41,289 nucleotides of DNA from DASPJR01 sp035628505 (GCA_035628505.1 DASPJR010000065.1:1-41289); one strand, 5' to 3'; numbered from the stretch's first letter, positions 7,090 to 15,387 are shown. Notes: a model not told the origin generated them from the letters alone. Numbers and translations are program-made.

Positions 7090-8562
7090 GTGTTCCAAAA
7101 CTTTCGAGCACTTTCAAAGCCTGAGCCAAAAGCGTCCGTAACGGTGTGCTTTATTTTTAAGAACCGCGGCATTGAAGCGGATGATCGCGGAATCAACCGT
7201 TCAACAAAAGGAGTTCTTTCCGCTGCGGTTAAACGGCCCGAGTGCAAAGCCGATATTGGCGAGGTCACATCTGTTTTCGCTTCAAATGGGCAGCGCTACA
7301 TGCTTCTGGGACTGGGCCAAAGCGAATCTTTTCAGGCGGACATCCTGCGACGAGCCGCAGGCAGCATTGTAAAATCGCTTCACCGAGCTGAAGCAGACAG
7401 TGTCTATTTCAGCGTAAATAAACGCCTGCTGGAGCCCGGTGCTGGCAATTCCGGGCGCGCGCTGGGCGAAGGGCTCGCGTTAGGCGCATTTAAATTTGAC
7501 GAATTCAAGAAATCTAAGAACGAAAAAACCTCTCTGGACGTTCATGCCGCAGATCCGGAATTCATTTCCGGAATTAAGAATGGATTAATTCTGGCTGAGT
7601 GCGCCAATTACACGCGCCGGCTTGCAGCGACGCCGCCAAATGTCGCCACCACTGAATTTATCGCGCGCGAAGCCCGCACGCTTGCACGCAATTCAGGCAA
7701 TTTACGCTGCACCGTAATTCAGGGGCAGGCACTTAAACGCAATAAAATGGTCGGATTGATTAATGTTGGAAAAGCATCCGAATTTCCGCCCAGAATGATT
7801 CAGCTTATTTACGAGCCGCGCGGGCGTAACCGCCAGACTATTCTGCTGATCGGCAAAACAATCTGCTACGACACAGGCGGGCTTTCGATCAAGCCGCGCG
7901 AAGGCATGCGCGGAATGAAATACGATAAATGCGGCGGGATGGCCGTTCTCGGCGCAATGCGCGCCGTCAGCGTGCTCAAGCCTGGCTGCCGGGTTATTGC
8001 GCTTCTGCCCACGGCGGAGAATTCAATATCGAACGTCGCCTACCGGCCGGACGACATCATCACATATCCCAACGGCGTCTCCTGTGAAGTCACCAACACC
8101 GATGCCGAAGGGCGGCTGGTCCTCGCCGATGCGTTGCTGTATGGCTGCGGCAAGTTCAAGCCCGATGCGGTGGTGGATATGGCAACCTTGACTGGCGGCG
8201 TCGTCGTGGCGCTGGGCGGGCACTTTGCCGGCTACTGGTGTGAGAACGAAGAGCTGCGCGGCAGGCTCGAGCGGGCCTCGGCCCAGAGTGGCGAACGGCT
8301 CTGGCGCCTGCCGCTGCATGAAGATTACCGCGAAATGATGAAGGCCAAGCATGCGGACATCTGGAACAGCGCGCCCACCCGCGACGCGCACCCGATTCAA
8401 GGCGCGGCATTTCTCAGCTACTTTGTGGATGAGAAAATCCCCTGGGCTCACATCGATATTGCCGGTGCCGCCGAGACCGATAAAGAGAGGCCGCCATTCA
8501 CACCTGGTCCGACGGGTTTCGGCGTGCGACTGCTCGTAAACCTGCTTGAAGCGTGGAACTAA
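7090..8562 (+). CDS. pepA: Leucyl aminopeptidase (peptidase family M17)
   Basis: A 490-aa cytosolic di-metal exopeptidase that removes N-terminal residues from peptides. The M17 signature NTDAEGRL is present near residue 336. All metal and catalytic positions of E. coli PepA have counterparts: Lys in LIGK, Asp in YDTGG, catalytic Lys in SIKPREG, Asp in KYDKCGG, and Asp, Glu and Arg in TDAEGR. The start is GTG 7090 with CGGAG about 9 nt upstream. The N-terminal domain is divergent, as usual in M17. The gene is followed after 32 nt by the phosphodiesterase-like gene, a probable two-gene operon ending at the terminator at 9683. Confidence 0.93.
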   Translation: MFQNFRALSKPEPKASVTVCFIFKNRGIEADDRGINRSTKGVLSAAVKRPECKADIGEVTSVFASNGQRYMLLGLGQSESFQADILRRAAGSIVKSLHRAEADSVYFSVNKRLLEPGAGNSGRALGEGLALGAFKFDEFKKSKNEKTSLDVHAADPEFISGIKNGLILAECANYTRRLAATPPNVATTEFIAREARTLARNSGNLRCTVIQGQALKRNKMVGLINVGKASEFPPRMIQLIYEPRGRNRQTILLIGKTICYDTGGLSIKPREGMRGMKYDKCGGMAVLGAMRAVSVLKPGCRVIALLPTAENSISNVAYRPDDIITYPNGVSCEVTNTDAEGRLVLADALLYGCGKFKPDAVVDMATLTGGVVVALGGHFAGYWCENEELRGRLERASAQSGERLWRLPLHEDYREMMKAKHADIWNSAPTRDAHPIQGAAFLSYFVDEKIPWAHIDIAGAAETDKERPPFTPGPTGFGVRLLVNLLEAWN

Positions 8563-8594
8563 ACTCCTCCTTTGAACGAGGCCCAGGAGATCGC

Positions 8595-9680
8595 ATGCGT
8601 AAAACAACGACACTCCCGCTCGTGTTTGCAGCCCTCTGCCTGGCGGTCGGTTTTTCCCGTGCCGGCGAAGAACGTCGCATCGAGAATGTTCTGTTGATCA
8701 CCATTGATGGATTGCGCTGGCAGGAGGTATTTGGCGGAGCAGACGCGACTATTCTGCTGAATGAAAAGCGCGCTGAAGCGCGCACACGTTTCTGGAAGGA
8801 GACGCCTGAAGAACGGCGCGAGGCGCTCATGCCGTTCTTCTGGCAGGAACTCGCGAAGAAGGGGCAGGTTTTCGGCGCGCCCGAAGCCGAGTCCACAGCG
8901 CGCGTCACCAATGGATTTTACGTTTCGTATCCCGGCTACAATGAGATTCTGACCGGACGGAGCGACGAGCGCATCAAGTCGAATGAAAAGACGCCCAATC
9001 CGAACATCACGGTGCTCGAATTCCTGAATTCCAAGCCGGCCTTCAAGGACCGTGTCGCGGTATTTTCGGACTGGGATGTGTTCCCCTACATCGTCAACCG
9101 CGAGCGCAGCGGCGTATACATTCACAGCCACACGGAGCCGTTCACGCACGCTTCGTCGCCTGAGGTTCTTGCCGCGTTGAACGCGTTTACAACGAAACTG
9201 CCGCCGTATTGGTCAGGATCCGGCTTCGATGCTCCCGTTGTGCTGGGTGCGCTGGAGTATGTGAAAACCCAGAAGCCGCGCGTGTTGTATATCTCGCTGG
9301 GTGAGACGGATGACTGGGCACACGACAACAAGTACTACCTCTATCTTGACGCGGCGCATCGCTCAGACGAATTCATCCGCCAGATCTGGACAACTGTGCA
9401 GGCCATGCCGCAGTACGCCGGAAAGACGGCGCTTGTTCTCACCACCGATCACGGCCGCGGCGAGACAACAAAGGATTGGACGAGCCACGGAAAAAACATC
9501 CCCGCCGCCGAGCGCATCTGGATGGCTGTGATGGGTCCGGGAATTCCTATGACCGGCCTGCGCCGTAAGCTTCAGAACACGCAGGGCCAAATCGCCGCGA
9601 CCGTGGCGGCGCTTCTGGGTGAGGATTTTCGCGCGGCGTACCCTGAAGCTGCTGAGCCGCTTCCCTTAAACGCCCCCTGA
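8595..9680 (+). CDS. Secreted alkaline-phosphatase-superfamily phosphodiesterase-like enzyme
   Basis: A 361-aa protein starting at ATG 8595, with AGGAGA 5 nt upstream; the same frame is open from GTG 8553 inside the previous gene, but only 8595 has a ribosome site and a signal peptide (MRKTTTLPLVFAALCLAVGF). The mature protein opens with IENVLLITIDGLRWQEVFGG, the metal-binding beta strand of type I phosphodiesterases and sulfatases, with Thr or Asp as nucleophile/metal ligand nearby. Downstream metal ligands appear in GETDDWAHDN and LTTDHGRG. This pattern supports periplasmic or extracellular hydrolysis of a phosphate or related ester; the substrate cannot be told. It is probably co-transcribed with pepA. 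Confidence 0.75.
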   Translation: MRKTTTLPLVFAALCLAVGFSRAGEERRIENVLLITIDGLRWQEVFGGADATILLNEKRAEARTRFWKETPEERREALMPFFWQELAKKGQVFGAPEAESTARVTNGFYVSYPGYNEILTGRSDERIKSNEKTPNPNITVLEFLNSKPAFKDRVAVFSDWDVFPYIVNRERSGVYIHSHTEPFTHASSPEVLAALNAFTTKLPPYWSGSGFDAPVVLGALEYVKTQKPRVLYISLGETDDWAHDNKYYLYLDAAHRSDEFIRQIWTTVQAMPQYAGKTALVLTTDHGRGETTKDWTSHGKNIPAAERIWMAVMGPGIPMTGLRRKLQNTQGQIAATVAALLGEDFRAAYPEAAEPLPLNAP

Positions 9681-9682
9681 CG

Positions 9683-9716
9683 AGCGAAGCAGGCGTTATT
9701 GCCTGCTTCGCTTTAT
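9683..9716 (+). terminator. Rho-independent terminator after the pepA operon
   Basis: A perfect 12-bp stem (AGCGAAGCAGGC at 9683-9694 with its complement at 9701-9712), loop GTTATT, then TTATT. It begins 2 nt after the stop codon. Confidence 0.85.
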
Positions 9717-9732
9717 TCCGACGGCAGAGTCT

Positions 9733-10104
9733 TTAGCAATCGCAATCATCCCACTCAATATCAGCTTCGTTCTGCAGGCGGTTGGCCGCGGCAGGCTTGG
9801 TGTAGCTGTACGGATTGACCGGGCTGTAGTCCTCGCTGCTAACGAAGTCGCGACGGCCGAAGCGAACGTGTCTGCCTTCGAAACTTGCATCGTGAGCATG
9901 ACTGTGGAAACGCCCATCGCGGTGGAAATGTCCTTCACGGTGGAAACGCCCATCGTCCTTGTCGCTATCGAACCCGACGTGAACCGGCGCGCTATCATCT
10001 GCGTCGAATGACACGTTAGTTCCATGTTTTTCGCAATCCGGACATGCCCACACCGAGCCCATCGACACAGCGGCAAGCGCCACGATAAAAAGTTTGGATA
10101 ACAT
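9733..10104 (-). CDS. Small secreted His/Asp-rich protein, possibly metal-binding
   Basis: A 123-aa protein. The ATG at 10104 has GGAG 7 nt upstream and is followed by a clear signal peptide (MLSKLFIVALAAVSMGSVWA) that would be cut before CPDC. The frame is open to 10209, but that extension lacks the signal context. The mature part has a CPDC motif at its N-terminus and DDCDC at its C-terminus. In the middle is an imperfect repeat of Arg-Phe-His units (GRFHREGHFHRDGRFHSHAH). I recognise no family. Cys pairs at both ends and the His cluster suggest binding of zinc, nickel or copper in the periplasm, but this is inference from composition only. Confidence 0.6.
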   Translation of the reverse strand: MLSKLFIVALAAVSMGSVWACPDCEKHGTNVSFDADDSAPVHVGFDSDKDDGRFHREGHFHRDGRFHSHAHDASFEGRHVRFGRRDFVSSEDYSPVNPYSYTKPAAANRLQNEADIEWDDCDC

Positions 10105-10262
10105 GATCGTTCTCCCATTCTGTGGCATCGCACTGCCGAGCCGCTCGTGCCGCTCGCCGGCCGGGAGTGACTGACAGGCAATCCCGCTGGAAATCAAAGC
10201 GACAGCCATACCAACCCCCGTAAGTCCGGGACAAACGTCGGCAAGCGCGATCAGAATTCAAT

Positions 10263-10291
10263 TTGGAACACTGAAAGCCGCTTGTTACGCT
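10263..10291 (+). promoter_or_regulatory. Candidate promoter of the DUF2007-like membrane gene
   Basis: TTGGAA (10263-10268) and TACGCT (10286-10291) are 17 bp apart, with the start codon about 33 nt downstream of the -10 box. Confidence 0.35.
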
Positions 10292-10324
10292 TTCGACCGT
10301 CACGCAGCACACCCGCGGTGCGCT

Positions 10325-10915
10325 ATGAACGATCCAGAGAGCCAGGCGGCGCCAGAGCAGGTCGAGACGGAAACAGAACCCGTCCCGTTGCGTATCGCCG
10401 TGCTCGCCTCGAGGCTGGATTCTCTTCTGCGCCGCCTGGAACTGGCGAACGTGCCATATGAACTGCGCAATTCAACGCTGCAGAATGGAATCGGGATATT
10501 GAATCCTGAGACCTTCGATATTTATGTGCTGGAAGAACATTATTCCCGCGCCAAAGAGGCGCTGGCGGAACTCGAGCAGGTTCCCGTTGCGAAACCTCGT
10601 CGGCCTGTTGTGCAACTGCGCCTGAGCACCTGCCTGCTGCTGATGTTCAGCGCCGGATGGCTGGTGATGAAGAACGTGCTGCCGCGCGAGAAATCACTGA
10701 TCACCGATCCCAGCGTTTCTCAAGTTTACGGTTGGCCGTGGATCGCGCGCGAGGACACGTGGGTTGGCGTGCAATTTTACGCAGACGCGCTGTTCGGCGA
10801 TATCGTCTTCGCGCTGCTCAGCCTGCTGCTGATTGCGTATTGCGCGGAAAAGTGGTCACGGCGGCGGGAGAGCACAGAATGCAGCGACAGTGTTACTGCA
10901 GCGCAAAATCCTTGA
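10325..10915 (+). CDS. DUF2007-like domain fused to a two-helix 'LST' membrane protein
   Basis: A 196-aa protein. Residues about 22-88 resemble the DUF2007 putative signal-transducing domain: a beta-alpha-beta unit with PYELRN, then a strand and helix ending AKEALAELEQV. The rest is a two-helix membrane module. The first helix opens with VQLRLSTCLLLMF, followed by a periplasmic stretch with YGWPWIAR. The second helix (DIVFALLSLLLIAYCAEKW) ends in RRR. This architecture (LST or LRT motif, WP loop, basic end) recurs in planctomycete-type genomes; a broken relative lies at 40.9 kb. Function is unknown. Its last 23 bp overlap the 3' end of the convergent amrS. No clear Shine-Dalgarno is visible. 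Confidence 0.75.
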   Translation: MNDPESQAAPEQVETETEPVPLRIAVLASRLDSLLRRLELANVPYELRNSTLQNGIGILNPETFDIYVLEEHYSRAKEALAELEQVPVAKPRRPVVQLRLSTCLLLMFSAGWLVMKNVLPREKSLITDPSVSQVYGWPWIAREDTWVGVQFYADALFGDIVFALLSLLLIAYCAEKWSRRRESTECSDSVTAAQNP

Positions 10916-11984
10916 GCCGCACGGCAACGCGGCGCGCGCCCCAGTTGCCGGGCTTAGCTTCAAAAACTCCTGAACAGCGCTCGCCGCAGATTCTACACGC
11001 GCCCTCAGGCGTTAGATTCCATTCGAGAATCTGCCACGAGTTGCGGCCGATCACACACTGGCCGCAGGCATGACAATAGGTGCTGCCGCCTTCCAGGTCA
11101 TTGACGTTGCCCGTGTAGACGTAGCGCAGGCCATTCTTCAGGGCGATACGGCGCGCGCGCGTCAGCGTACTCTGCGGCGTACGCGGCTTGTCGAGCATGC
11201 GGTAATCAGGGTGAAAGGCCGTGAAGTGATGCGGCACATCAACGCCGAGATTTTCAGCGATCCATTGCGTCATCTCTTCGATTTCTTTGTCTGAATCGTT
11301 CTCACCCGGTATGAGCAGCGTCGTGATTTCGAACCACACTTTCGTGTGATGCTTGAGGTACTTCAGCGTTTCAAGCACCGGTTGAAGATGGCTGCCGCAG
11401 ATCTGATGGTAGAAGCGCTCCGTGAACGCCTTCAGGTCAATGTTGGCCGCATCCATGTGTGAATAAAACTCGATGCGCGGCTCGGGATTCACTTCACCGG
11501 CGCTTTTGGCGACCGATTTGACGCCTACCTCGTGGCAGGCGATCGCCACGTCGATAGCGTACTCGTGAAAAATGACCGGATCGTTGTACGTGAAGGCAAC
11601 GCTGGGACAGCCCAGCCGCTTTGCCGCGCGCGCAATAAGTTCGGGTGTAGCCTGATCGGCAAGCGTGTCGTTTTCGCGTGACTTGCTGATGTCCCAGTTC
11701 TGGCAGAATTTGCACGCCAGGTTGCAGCCAGCGGTGCCAAAGGAAAGAATCGCGGATCCCGGCAGAAAGTGGTTCAGCGGTTTCTTTTCAATCGGATCGA
11801 TGCAGAAGCCGCTTGATCGGCCGTACGTGAGCAGCACGATCTGGTTGTCCTGCCGCCCACGCACGAAGCACATGCCCTGCTGTCCTTCGCTCAAGCGGCA
11901 GAAGCGCGGGCACAGGTCGCACTGAATTTTTCCATCTTCAAGCGCGTGCCAGTATTTTGTTGGAACGATCAGGGGTGATGACAT
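10893..11984 (-). CDS. amrS: AmmeMemoRadiSam system radical SAM enzyme
   Basis: A 363-aa radical SAM protein. The cluster motif is CNLACKFC (C87, C91, C94; CX3CX2C) followed by QNWDISKSRE, typical of AmrS, a PflA-like family. An N-terminal Cys group (CDLCPRFC) and a C-terminal zinc-like group (CHACGQC, CRICGERC) complete the family layout. ATG 11984 is chosen for its GGAG 5 nt upstream; an in-frame ATG at 12020 is also possible. In many genomes AmrS works with AMMECR1 (AmrA) and MEMO1 (AmrB) homologues. Neither is adjacent here, so partners would have to be elsewhere or fused. The chemistry of the system is not established. Confidence 0.88.
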   Translation of the reverse strand: MSSPLIVPTKYWHALEDGKIQCDLCPRFCRLSEGQQGMCFVRGRQDNQIVLLTYGRSSGFCIDPIEKKPLNHFLPGSAILSFGTAGCNLACKFCQNWDISKSRENDTLADQATPELIARAAKRLGCPSVAFTYNDPVIFHEYAIDVAIACHEVGVKSVAKSAGEVNPEPRIEFYSHMDAANIDLKAFTERFYHQICGSHLQPVLETLKYLKHHTKVWFEITTLLIPGENDSDKEIEEMTQWIAENLGVDVPHHFTAFHPDYRMLDKPRTPQSTLTRARRIALKNGLRYVYTGNVNDLEGGSTYCHACGQCVIGRNSWQILEWNLTPEGACRICGERCSGVFEAKPGNWGARRVAVRLKDFALQ

Positions 11985-11989
11985 AGTGA

Positions 11990-12014
11990 CTCCGCGGCGG
12001 AGCACCCGCCGCGG
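11990..12014 (-). promoter_or_regulatory. Perfect GC-rich hairpin overlapping the amrS ribosome site
   Basis: CCGCGGCGG (11992-12000) and CCGCCGCGG (12006-12014) form a perfect 9-bp stem with a 5-nt loop. On the amrS mRNA the stem takes in part of the GGAG Shine-Dalgarno (complement of 11990-11993), so it could mask translation initiation if 11984 is the start. If translation begins at 12020, the stem is coding sequence. Confidence 0.35.
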
Positions 12015-12065
12015 GTCCATTGTAACGCACGACGCAGAGAAACAATACCGGCTCGCGCAGATGGT

Positions 12066-12410
12066 TCAGATTTTTTTAGGCGACCGTGCCGCCGTGTGGT
12101 TTCCGGCGCTGCGATCCACTACTTTCTTCTTTGTCATCTTTCGCTTTTCGCTGCGCGTCTTGCCGGTGCGCTGAACGTCCTCCATGTCGGCCGCTGGCGC
12201 GAGTGAGTCTCCGGCGAGCGGCCCGTCCGCCGTCTGAATCGAGGCTTCAAAATCCGGCGTGTTGGTGAACCCCGGGCCCACACCTTCAGTGGCAGACTCG
12301 CCTTCGATTTCCTGGAAGCGCTGCTCGCGCTCGGCCTGGATGCGCTCTTCTTCAATGGGATCCCGCTGCCCGCTGCTCTGGCGTTTCAGATTCGCTTTCG
12401 TCTTACGCAT
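12066..12410 (-). CDS. Small charged hypothetical protein
   Basis: A 114-aa protein with GGGAGAG about 10 nt before ATG 12410. It has a basic start (MRKTKANLKRQ), a Glu/Arg-rich helical segment (residues about 18-38), a low-complexity acidic middle and a very basic tail (SEKRKMTKKKVVDRSAG). There are no membrane helices and no Cys. It looks intrinsically disordered and could bind nucleic acid or ribosomes, but no family is recognised. It lies between the transferase gene (61 nt upstream) and amrS (81 nt downstream), all on one strand. Confidence 0.55.
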   Translation of the reverse strand: MRKTKANLKRQSSGQRDPIEEERIQAEREQRFQEIEGESATEGVGPGFTNTPDFEASIQTADGPLAGDSLAPAADMEDVQRTGKTRSEKRKMTKKKVVDRSAGNHTAARSPKKI

Positions 12411-12471
12411 AAAAATAGCTCTCCCGAATCGTTCGGAAGGTTACCCGCGCAATGAAAGGGCCAGCGGAATT

Positions 12472-13191
12472 TCAGGCCGGAAGATCCGCCCAGTTCCCGT
12501 CTGCGTCCATGATCTGCAGGGGCCGGAAGCGCGCCTTATATTCCATGCTCCTGCAGCCGGAGACATGAAACCCGAGATAAACCCACGGCTTTTTCAGCGC
12601 GCGTGCAAGCTGAATGCAGTTGAGGATACAGAACGTTCCCAGTCCTCGCGCCGCGTGATCGGGATCGTGAAAGTGATAAACGGCCGAGACCACATTCGGA
12701 GTCAGATCGCAGATGATGGCCGCGCGCAACTCGCTGCCTTCCCACACACTGATTTCGGCACTGGGAACGGGGTTTTCAACCAGCGACAGAAAGTACTCCT
12801 CGCGGCTGCTGGACTGCGCCGGCCAGCCCTTCAAGCGCGCCTGCGCCTCATGATAACGGTTGTACAAGTTCAGCCGCTGTTCATCGCAGGAGGGAGCGGC
12901 GATCTGCACGCTTAAGTCCAGGTTCTTTTTCCATGTGCGCTGCTGGCTGCGATCCGGATTGAAGCGCTCCACGGGAATTCGCACCGGGCGGCACGCGACG
13001 CAGCCGCTGCAGACTGTTTTGAAAAACGCCGCGCCGAACTTGCGGTAGCCGCTGTTCATCAGGTCTTCATATTCCTGCGCCGCCATGGAGACGGCGAAGG
13101 AGTACTCCAGCGTCGCTTGCCGCTCGGGCAGGTACGCGCAGGGATGCGGTTCGGTCGTGAACTGATGCGCGACGATCATACGGTTCATCAT
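12472..13191 (-). CDS. Aminoacyl-tRNA-protein transferase (Bpt/Ate family, N-degron pathway)
   Basis: A 239-aa protein of the bacterial leucyl/arginyl-tRNA-protein transferase family, which adds a destabilising residue to the N-terminus of substrates for degradation. Family features are CAYLPERQAT near the N-terminus, a Cys cluster CSGCVACRPVRIPV, the linker SQQRTWKKN, and the C-terminal GNAT-like core (SAVYHFHDPDHAARGLGTFCIL, VYLGFHVSGC, KARFRP). Whether it transfers leucine (Bpt) or arginine (Ate) cannot be settled from motifs. The first codons are ATG-ATG (13191, 13188) with another ATG four codons from the first; none has a strong Shine-Dalgarno. Confidence 0.85.
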   Translation of the reverse strand: MMNRMIVAHQFTTEPHPCAYLPERQATLEYSFAVSMAAQEYEDLMNSGYRKFGAAFFKTVCSGCVACRPVRIPVERFNPDRSQQRTWKKNLDLSVQIAAPSCDEQRLNLYNRYHEAQARLKGWPAQSSSREEYFLSLVENPVPSAEISVWEGSELRAAIICDLTPNVVSAVYHFHDPDHAARGLGTFCILNCIQLARALKKPWVYLGFHVSGCRSMEYKARFRPLQIMDADGNWADLPA

Positions 13192-13231
13192 GCCGCAGAT
13201 GGGCGCAAAGTAAATGCCTCGGTATCAATGC

Positions 13232-13260
13232 ATCATAAAACAACCGGGCACTGCTTTGAA
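13232..13260 (-). promoter_or_regulatory. Promoter of the aminoacyl-tRNA-protein transferase gene
   Basis: On the minus strand TTCAAA (13255-13260; 4/6) and TATGAT (13232-13237; 5/6) are spaced exactly 17 bp, giving a leader of about 35 nt. Confidence 0.5.
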
Positions 13261-13332
13261 TGACGACTAAAGGCAGGAGCTATCTGCATAGATGCATAGC
13301 TCGGATTCTGAACTGTTTGGGGACGGCAGGGT

Positions 13333-13369
13333 GAAAAAAGGCCGCCGAAACGACATTCGTTCCGGCGGC
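13333..13369 (-). terminator. Rho-independent terminator after the FKBP gene
   Basis: On the minus strand GCCGCCG, a G-T pair and AACGA pair with TCGTT and CGGCGGC (13341-13369) around a 3-nt loop, followed by C and six T (complement of 13334-13339). It lies 24 nt after the isomerase stop codon. Confidence 0.85.
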
Positions 13370-13392
13370 TCTGAGACAGGATTGACGAAAGC

Positions 13393-14079
13393 TTATTTCT
13401 TGATGCCGAGCAATTCGACTTCGAAAATAAGGGTTGAGTTCGGGCCGATCTTGCCACCCGCGCCCTGTTCGCCGTAAGCGAGTTTGGACGGAATGAAAAG
13501 CTGCCACTTCGAGCCGACCTTCATCAGCTGCAGCGCTTCGGTCCAGCCGGGGATCACGCCCTTCACCGGGAACGTGGCGGGTTCGTTGCGCGCGTAGGAG
13601 CTGTCGAATTCGCTGCCATCCAGCAGCGTGCCGCGGTAATGCGTGGTGACCTGATCGTTGGCCGTCGGCGTCGGGCCATCGCCTTCCTTAAGAACTTTGT
13701 ACTGCAGTCCGCTGGGCAGAACCTTGACGCCTTCCTTCTTGGCGTTGGCTGCGAGGAATTCTTCGCCTTCCTTCAGATTCTTTTCGCCGGCTTTCTTGGC
13801 TTTCTCGCCCTGCTTGGCCATGGCGGTCTTCTGGAATGCCATCAGCACTTCGCGAATCTGCGCATCGCTCATCAGCGGCTTTCCGCCGACGGTGTCCTTG
13901 ATGCCATTAGCAAGAACCGCGATGTCGAGGTCTTCCGCGAAGTCCTTGATCGAGCTGCCCATGCTCACGCCGATGGCATAGCTGATCTTGTCTTTGTCCG
14001 TCTTCAAGGGGCTGTCCTCGCCCGCCATCAGCGCGGCTGAAAGCAATAAAGTTCCCGTCAGTACAATTGCCCTGCTCAT
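13393..14079 (-). CDS. Exported FKBP-type peptidyl-prolyl isomerase (FkpA/Mip-like)
   Basis: A 228-aa protein starting at ATG 14079, with AGGAGAG 6 nt upstream and a signal peptide (MSRAIVLTGTLLLSAALMAG). The N-terminal domain (about 30-115) is the helical dimerisation domain of FkpA/Mip, starting with ISYAIGVSMG and ending in a long Lys/Glu helix. The FKBP catalytic domain follows: VKVLPSGLQYKVL, TTHYRGTLLDGSEFDSS, VIPGWTEALQLMKVGSKW, IPSKLAYGEQG, and LIFEVELL at the end. Most active-site aromatic and acidic positions are kept. It acts as a periplasmic folding catalyst and chaperone. Length and domain order are normal for the family. Confidence 0.92.
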   Translation of the reverse strand: MSRAIVLTGTLLLSAALMAGEDSPLKTDKDKISYAIGVSMGSSIKDFAEDLDIAVLANGIKDTVGGKPLMSDAQIREVLMAFQKTAMAKQGEKAKKAGEKNLKEGEEFLAANAKKEGVKVLPSGLQYKVLKEGDGPTPTANDQVTTHYRGTLLDGSEFDSSYARNEPATFPVKGVIPGWTEALQLMKVGSKWQLFIPSKLAYGEQGAGGKIGPNSTLIFEVELLGIKK

Positions 14080-14292
14080 TTCCAACTCTCCTTTTTCTGC
14101 AGAAACTGGCCGCGCTGGAGCCTGCTTGCGATCACGCGTCGGAAGAGGCGCACGCCAATAGGACACTTTTTCTACTTCGCTTATTCACTCCCTACGGCTT
14201 TATTCGGTGATTGCCGAACAGAAGGGGCTATAAATACTACACAAATTCAGACTTAAAGAAAGTCCAGACCAGACCATTCCGCTGCCGGCGAA

Positions 14293-15273
14293 TTAAGCCC
14301 ATTTCAGTCCGGAAATGAACTTCCGCCCCGCGCCCCGCAGGAACTCGGCGACGCTCATTGGGCGTTTTCCTTCCGGCTGAATCTCGCGGATCGCGAGCGT
14401 CGTGCCGTCCCCGGCCGTCGCGAGCAGAACCGCGTCATTTCCTTCGCCGCGCACGCGCCCGCTGCAGGCGCATGTACCGGATTGCGCTCCTTCAAAGCTC
14501 GCCCGCACGACACGCAAGCGGACAGTCTGCGAACCATCGGGCAGGCTCAGCGCAGTCCATGCTCCGGGCCAGGGGTTCATCGCACGGATGAAGCGTTCGA
14601 GATACGCGCCGTCTCGATTCCAATCGATGCGCCCGCTGTTCTTCTCGAGCTTCGCTGCGTAGCTTGCCTGCGTCTGGTCCTGCGGCGTGAACGTGACCGG
14701 CCCGGTAGTGATTATTTCAACGGCTTCGACGAAGCAATCCGCGGAGAGTTCGGCCAGCCGGTCATGTAATGTTCCCGCGTCGTCACTCGGTAAGATGGGT
14801 GTCTTGCGGCAGAGCAGCACCGGACCGGTATCCAGGCCCAGTTCCATCTTCATGATGCACACGCCCGTCTCGGTGTCGCCGGCGAGCAGCGCGGCCTGGA
14901 TCGGCGCTGCGCCGCGGTGGCGCGGAAGAATTGATCCGTGCGCGTTGATCGGGTAGAGCTTCGCTAAAGACAACGCCTTCTGCTTGAGCAGCCCGCCATA
15001 GGCGACCACGCAAAGCAGGTCGGGACTGAGTGCCGCGAGCGACTCGAGTATCTCACGCTTGTTGATCGACTTCGGCTGGAAGATTCGTTCATTTGGAATG
15101 CCTAGCTTGCGTGCAGCATCGACGACGGGCGGCGGGGTTGGGTGGCCGGAGCGGCCTTTGGGCTTGTCCGGCTGCGAAACGACTGCAACGACCTCGTGCC
15201 GCGGCGCGAGCGCGTGCAGTTTTTTGAGGGAGGGCACAGCGTAGTCGGGCGTTCCGGCGAAAATGATGCGCAT
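14293..15273 (-). CDS. fmt: Methionyl-tRNA formyltransferase
   Basis: A 326-aa enzyme that formylates initiator Met-tRNA. It begins MRIIFAGTPDYAVPSL. Formyl-THF and catalytic residues are present: Asn110 and His112 in NAHGSILPRHRGAAPIQ and Asp148 in GLDTGPVLL. The C-terminal OB-like tRNA-binding domain starts near residue 210. The frame is open to 15729, but that 152-codon extension is composition-driven and the family begins at 15273. No Shine-Dalgarno precedes the ATG; a weak -10 box lies 7 nt upstream, so the mRNA may be leaderless. The usual partner def (deformylase) is not adjacent. A divergent membrane-protein gene starts 114 nt away. Confidence 0.93.
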   Translation of the reverse strand: MRIIFAGTPDYAVPSLKKLHALAPRHEVVAVVSQPDKPKGRSGHPTPPPVVDAARKLGIPNERIFQPKSINKREILESLAALSPDLLCVVAYGGLLKQKALSLAKLYPINAHGSILPRHRGAAPIQAALLAGDTETGVCIMKMELGLDTGPVLLCRKTPILPSDDAGTLHDRLAELSADCFVEAVEIITTGPVTFTPQDQTQASYAAKLEKNSGRIDWNRDGAYLERFIRAMNPWPGAWTALSLPDGSQTVRLRVVRASFEGAQSGTCACSGRVRGEGNDAVLLATAGDGTTLAIREIQPEGKRPMSVAEFLRGAGRKFISGLKWA

Positions 15274-15280
15274 GGATTGA

Positions 15281-15308
15281 AAAGTAGTCTCTGGCGTTGC
15301 ATTAACAA
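15281..15308 (-). promoter_or_regulatory. Weak candidate fmt promoter, leaderless geometry
   Basis: On the minus strand TTGTTA (15303-15308) and TACTTT (15281-15286) are 16 bp apart; 7 nt then separate the -10 box from the ATG. The -10 matches only 3/6 (the T-A...T frame). Confidence 0.3.
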
Positions 15309-15328
15309 AGCGCAAATCCACCGCATAG

Positions 15329-15358
15329 TTGACGGATGAGTCTGCCACGCGGTATCGT
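15329..15358 (+). promoter_or_regulatory. Candidate promoter of the 15.4-kb membrane-protein gene
   Basis: TTGACG (15329-15334; 5/6) and TATCGT (15353-15358; 4/6) are separated by 18 bp; the ATG is 30 nt downstream of the -10 box. Confidence 0.45.
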
Positions 15359-15387
15359 ACTGCTGAACGGCTGCGGAGCGTCCAGCT

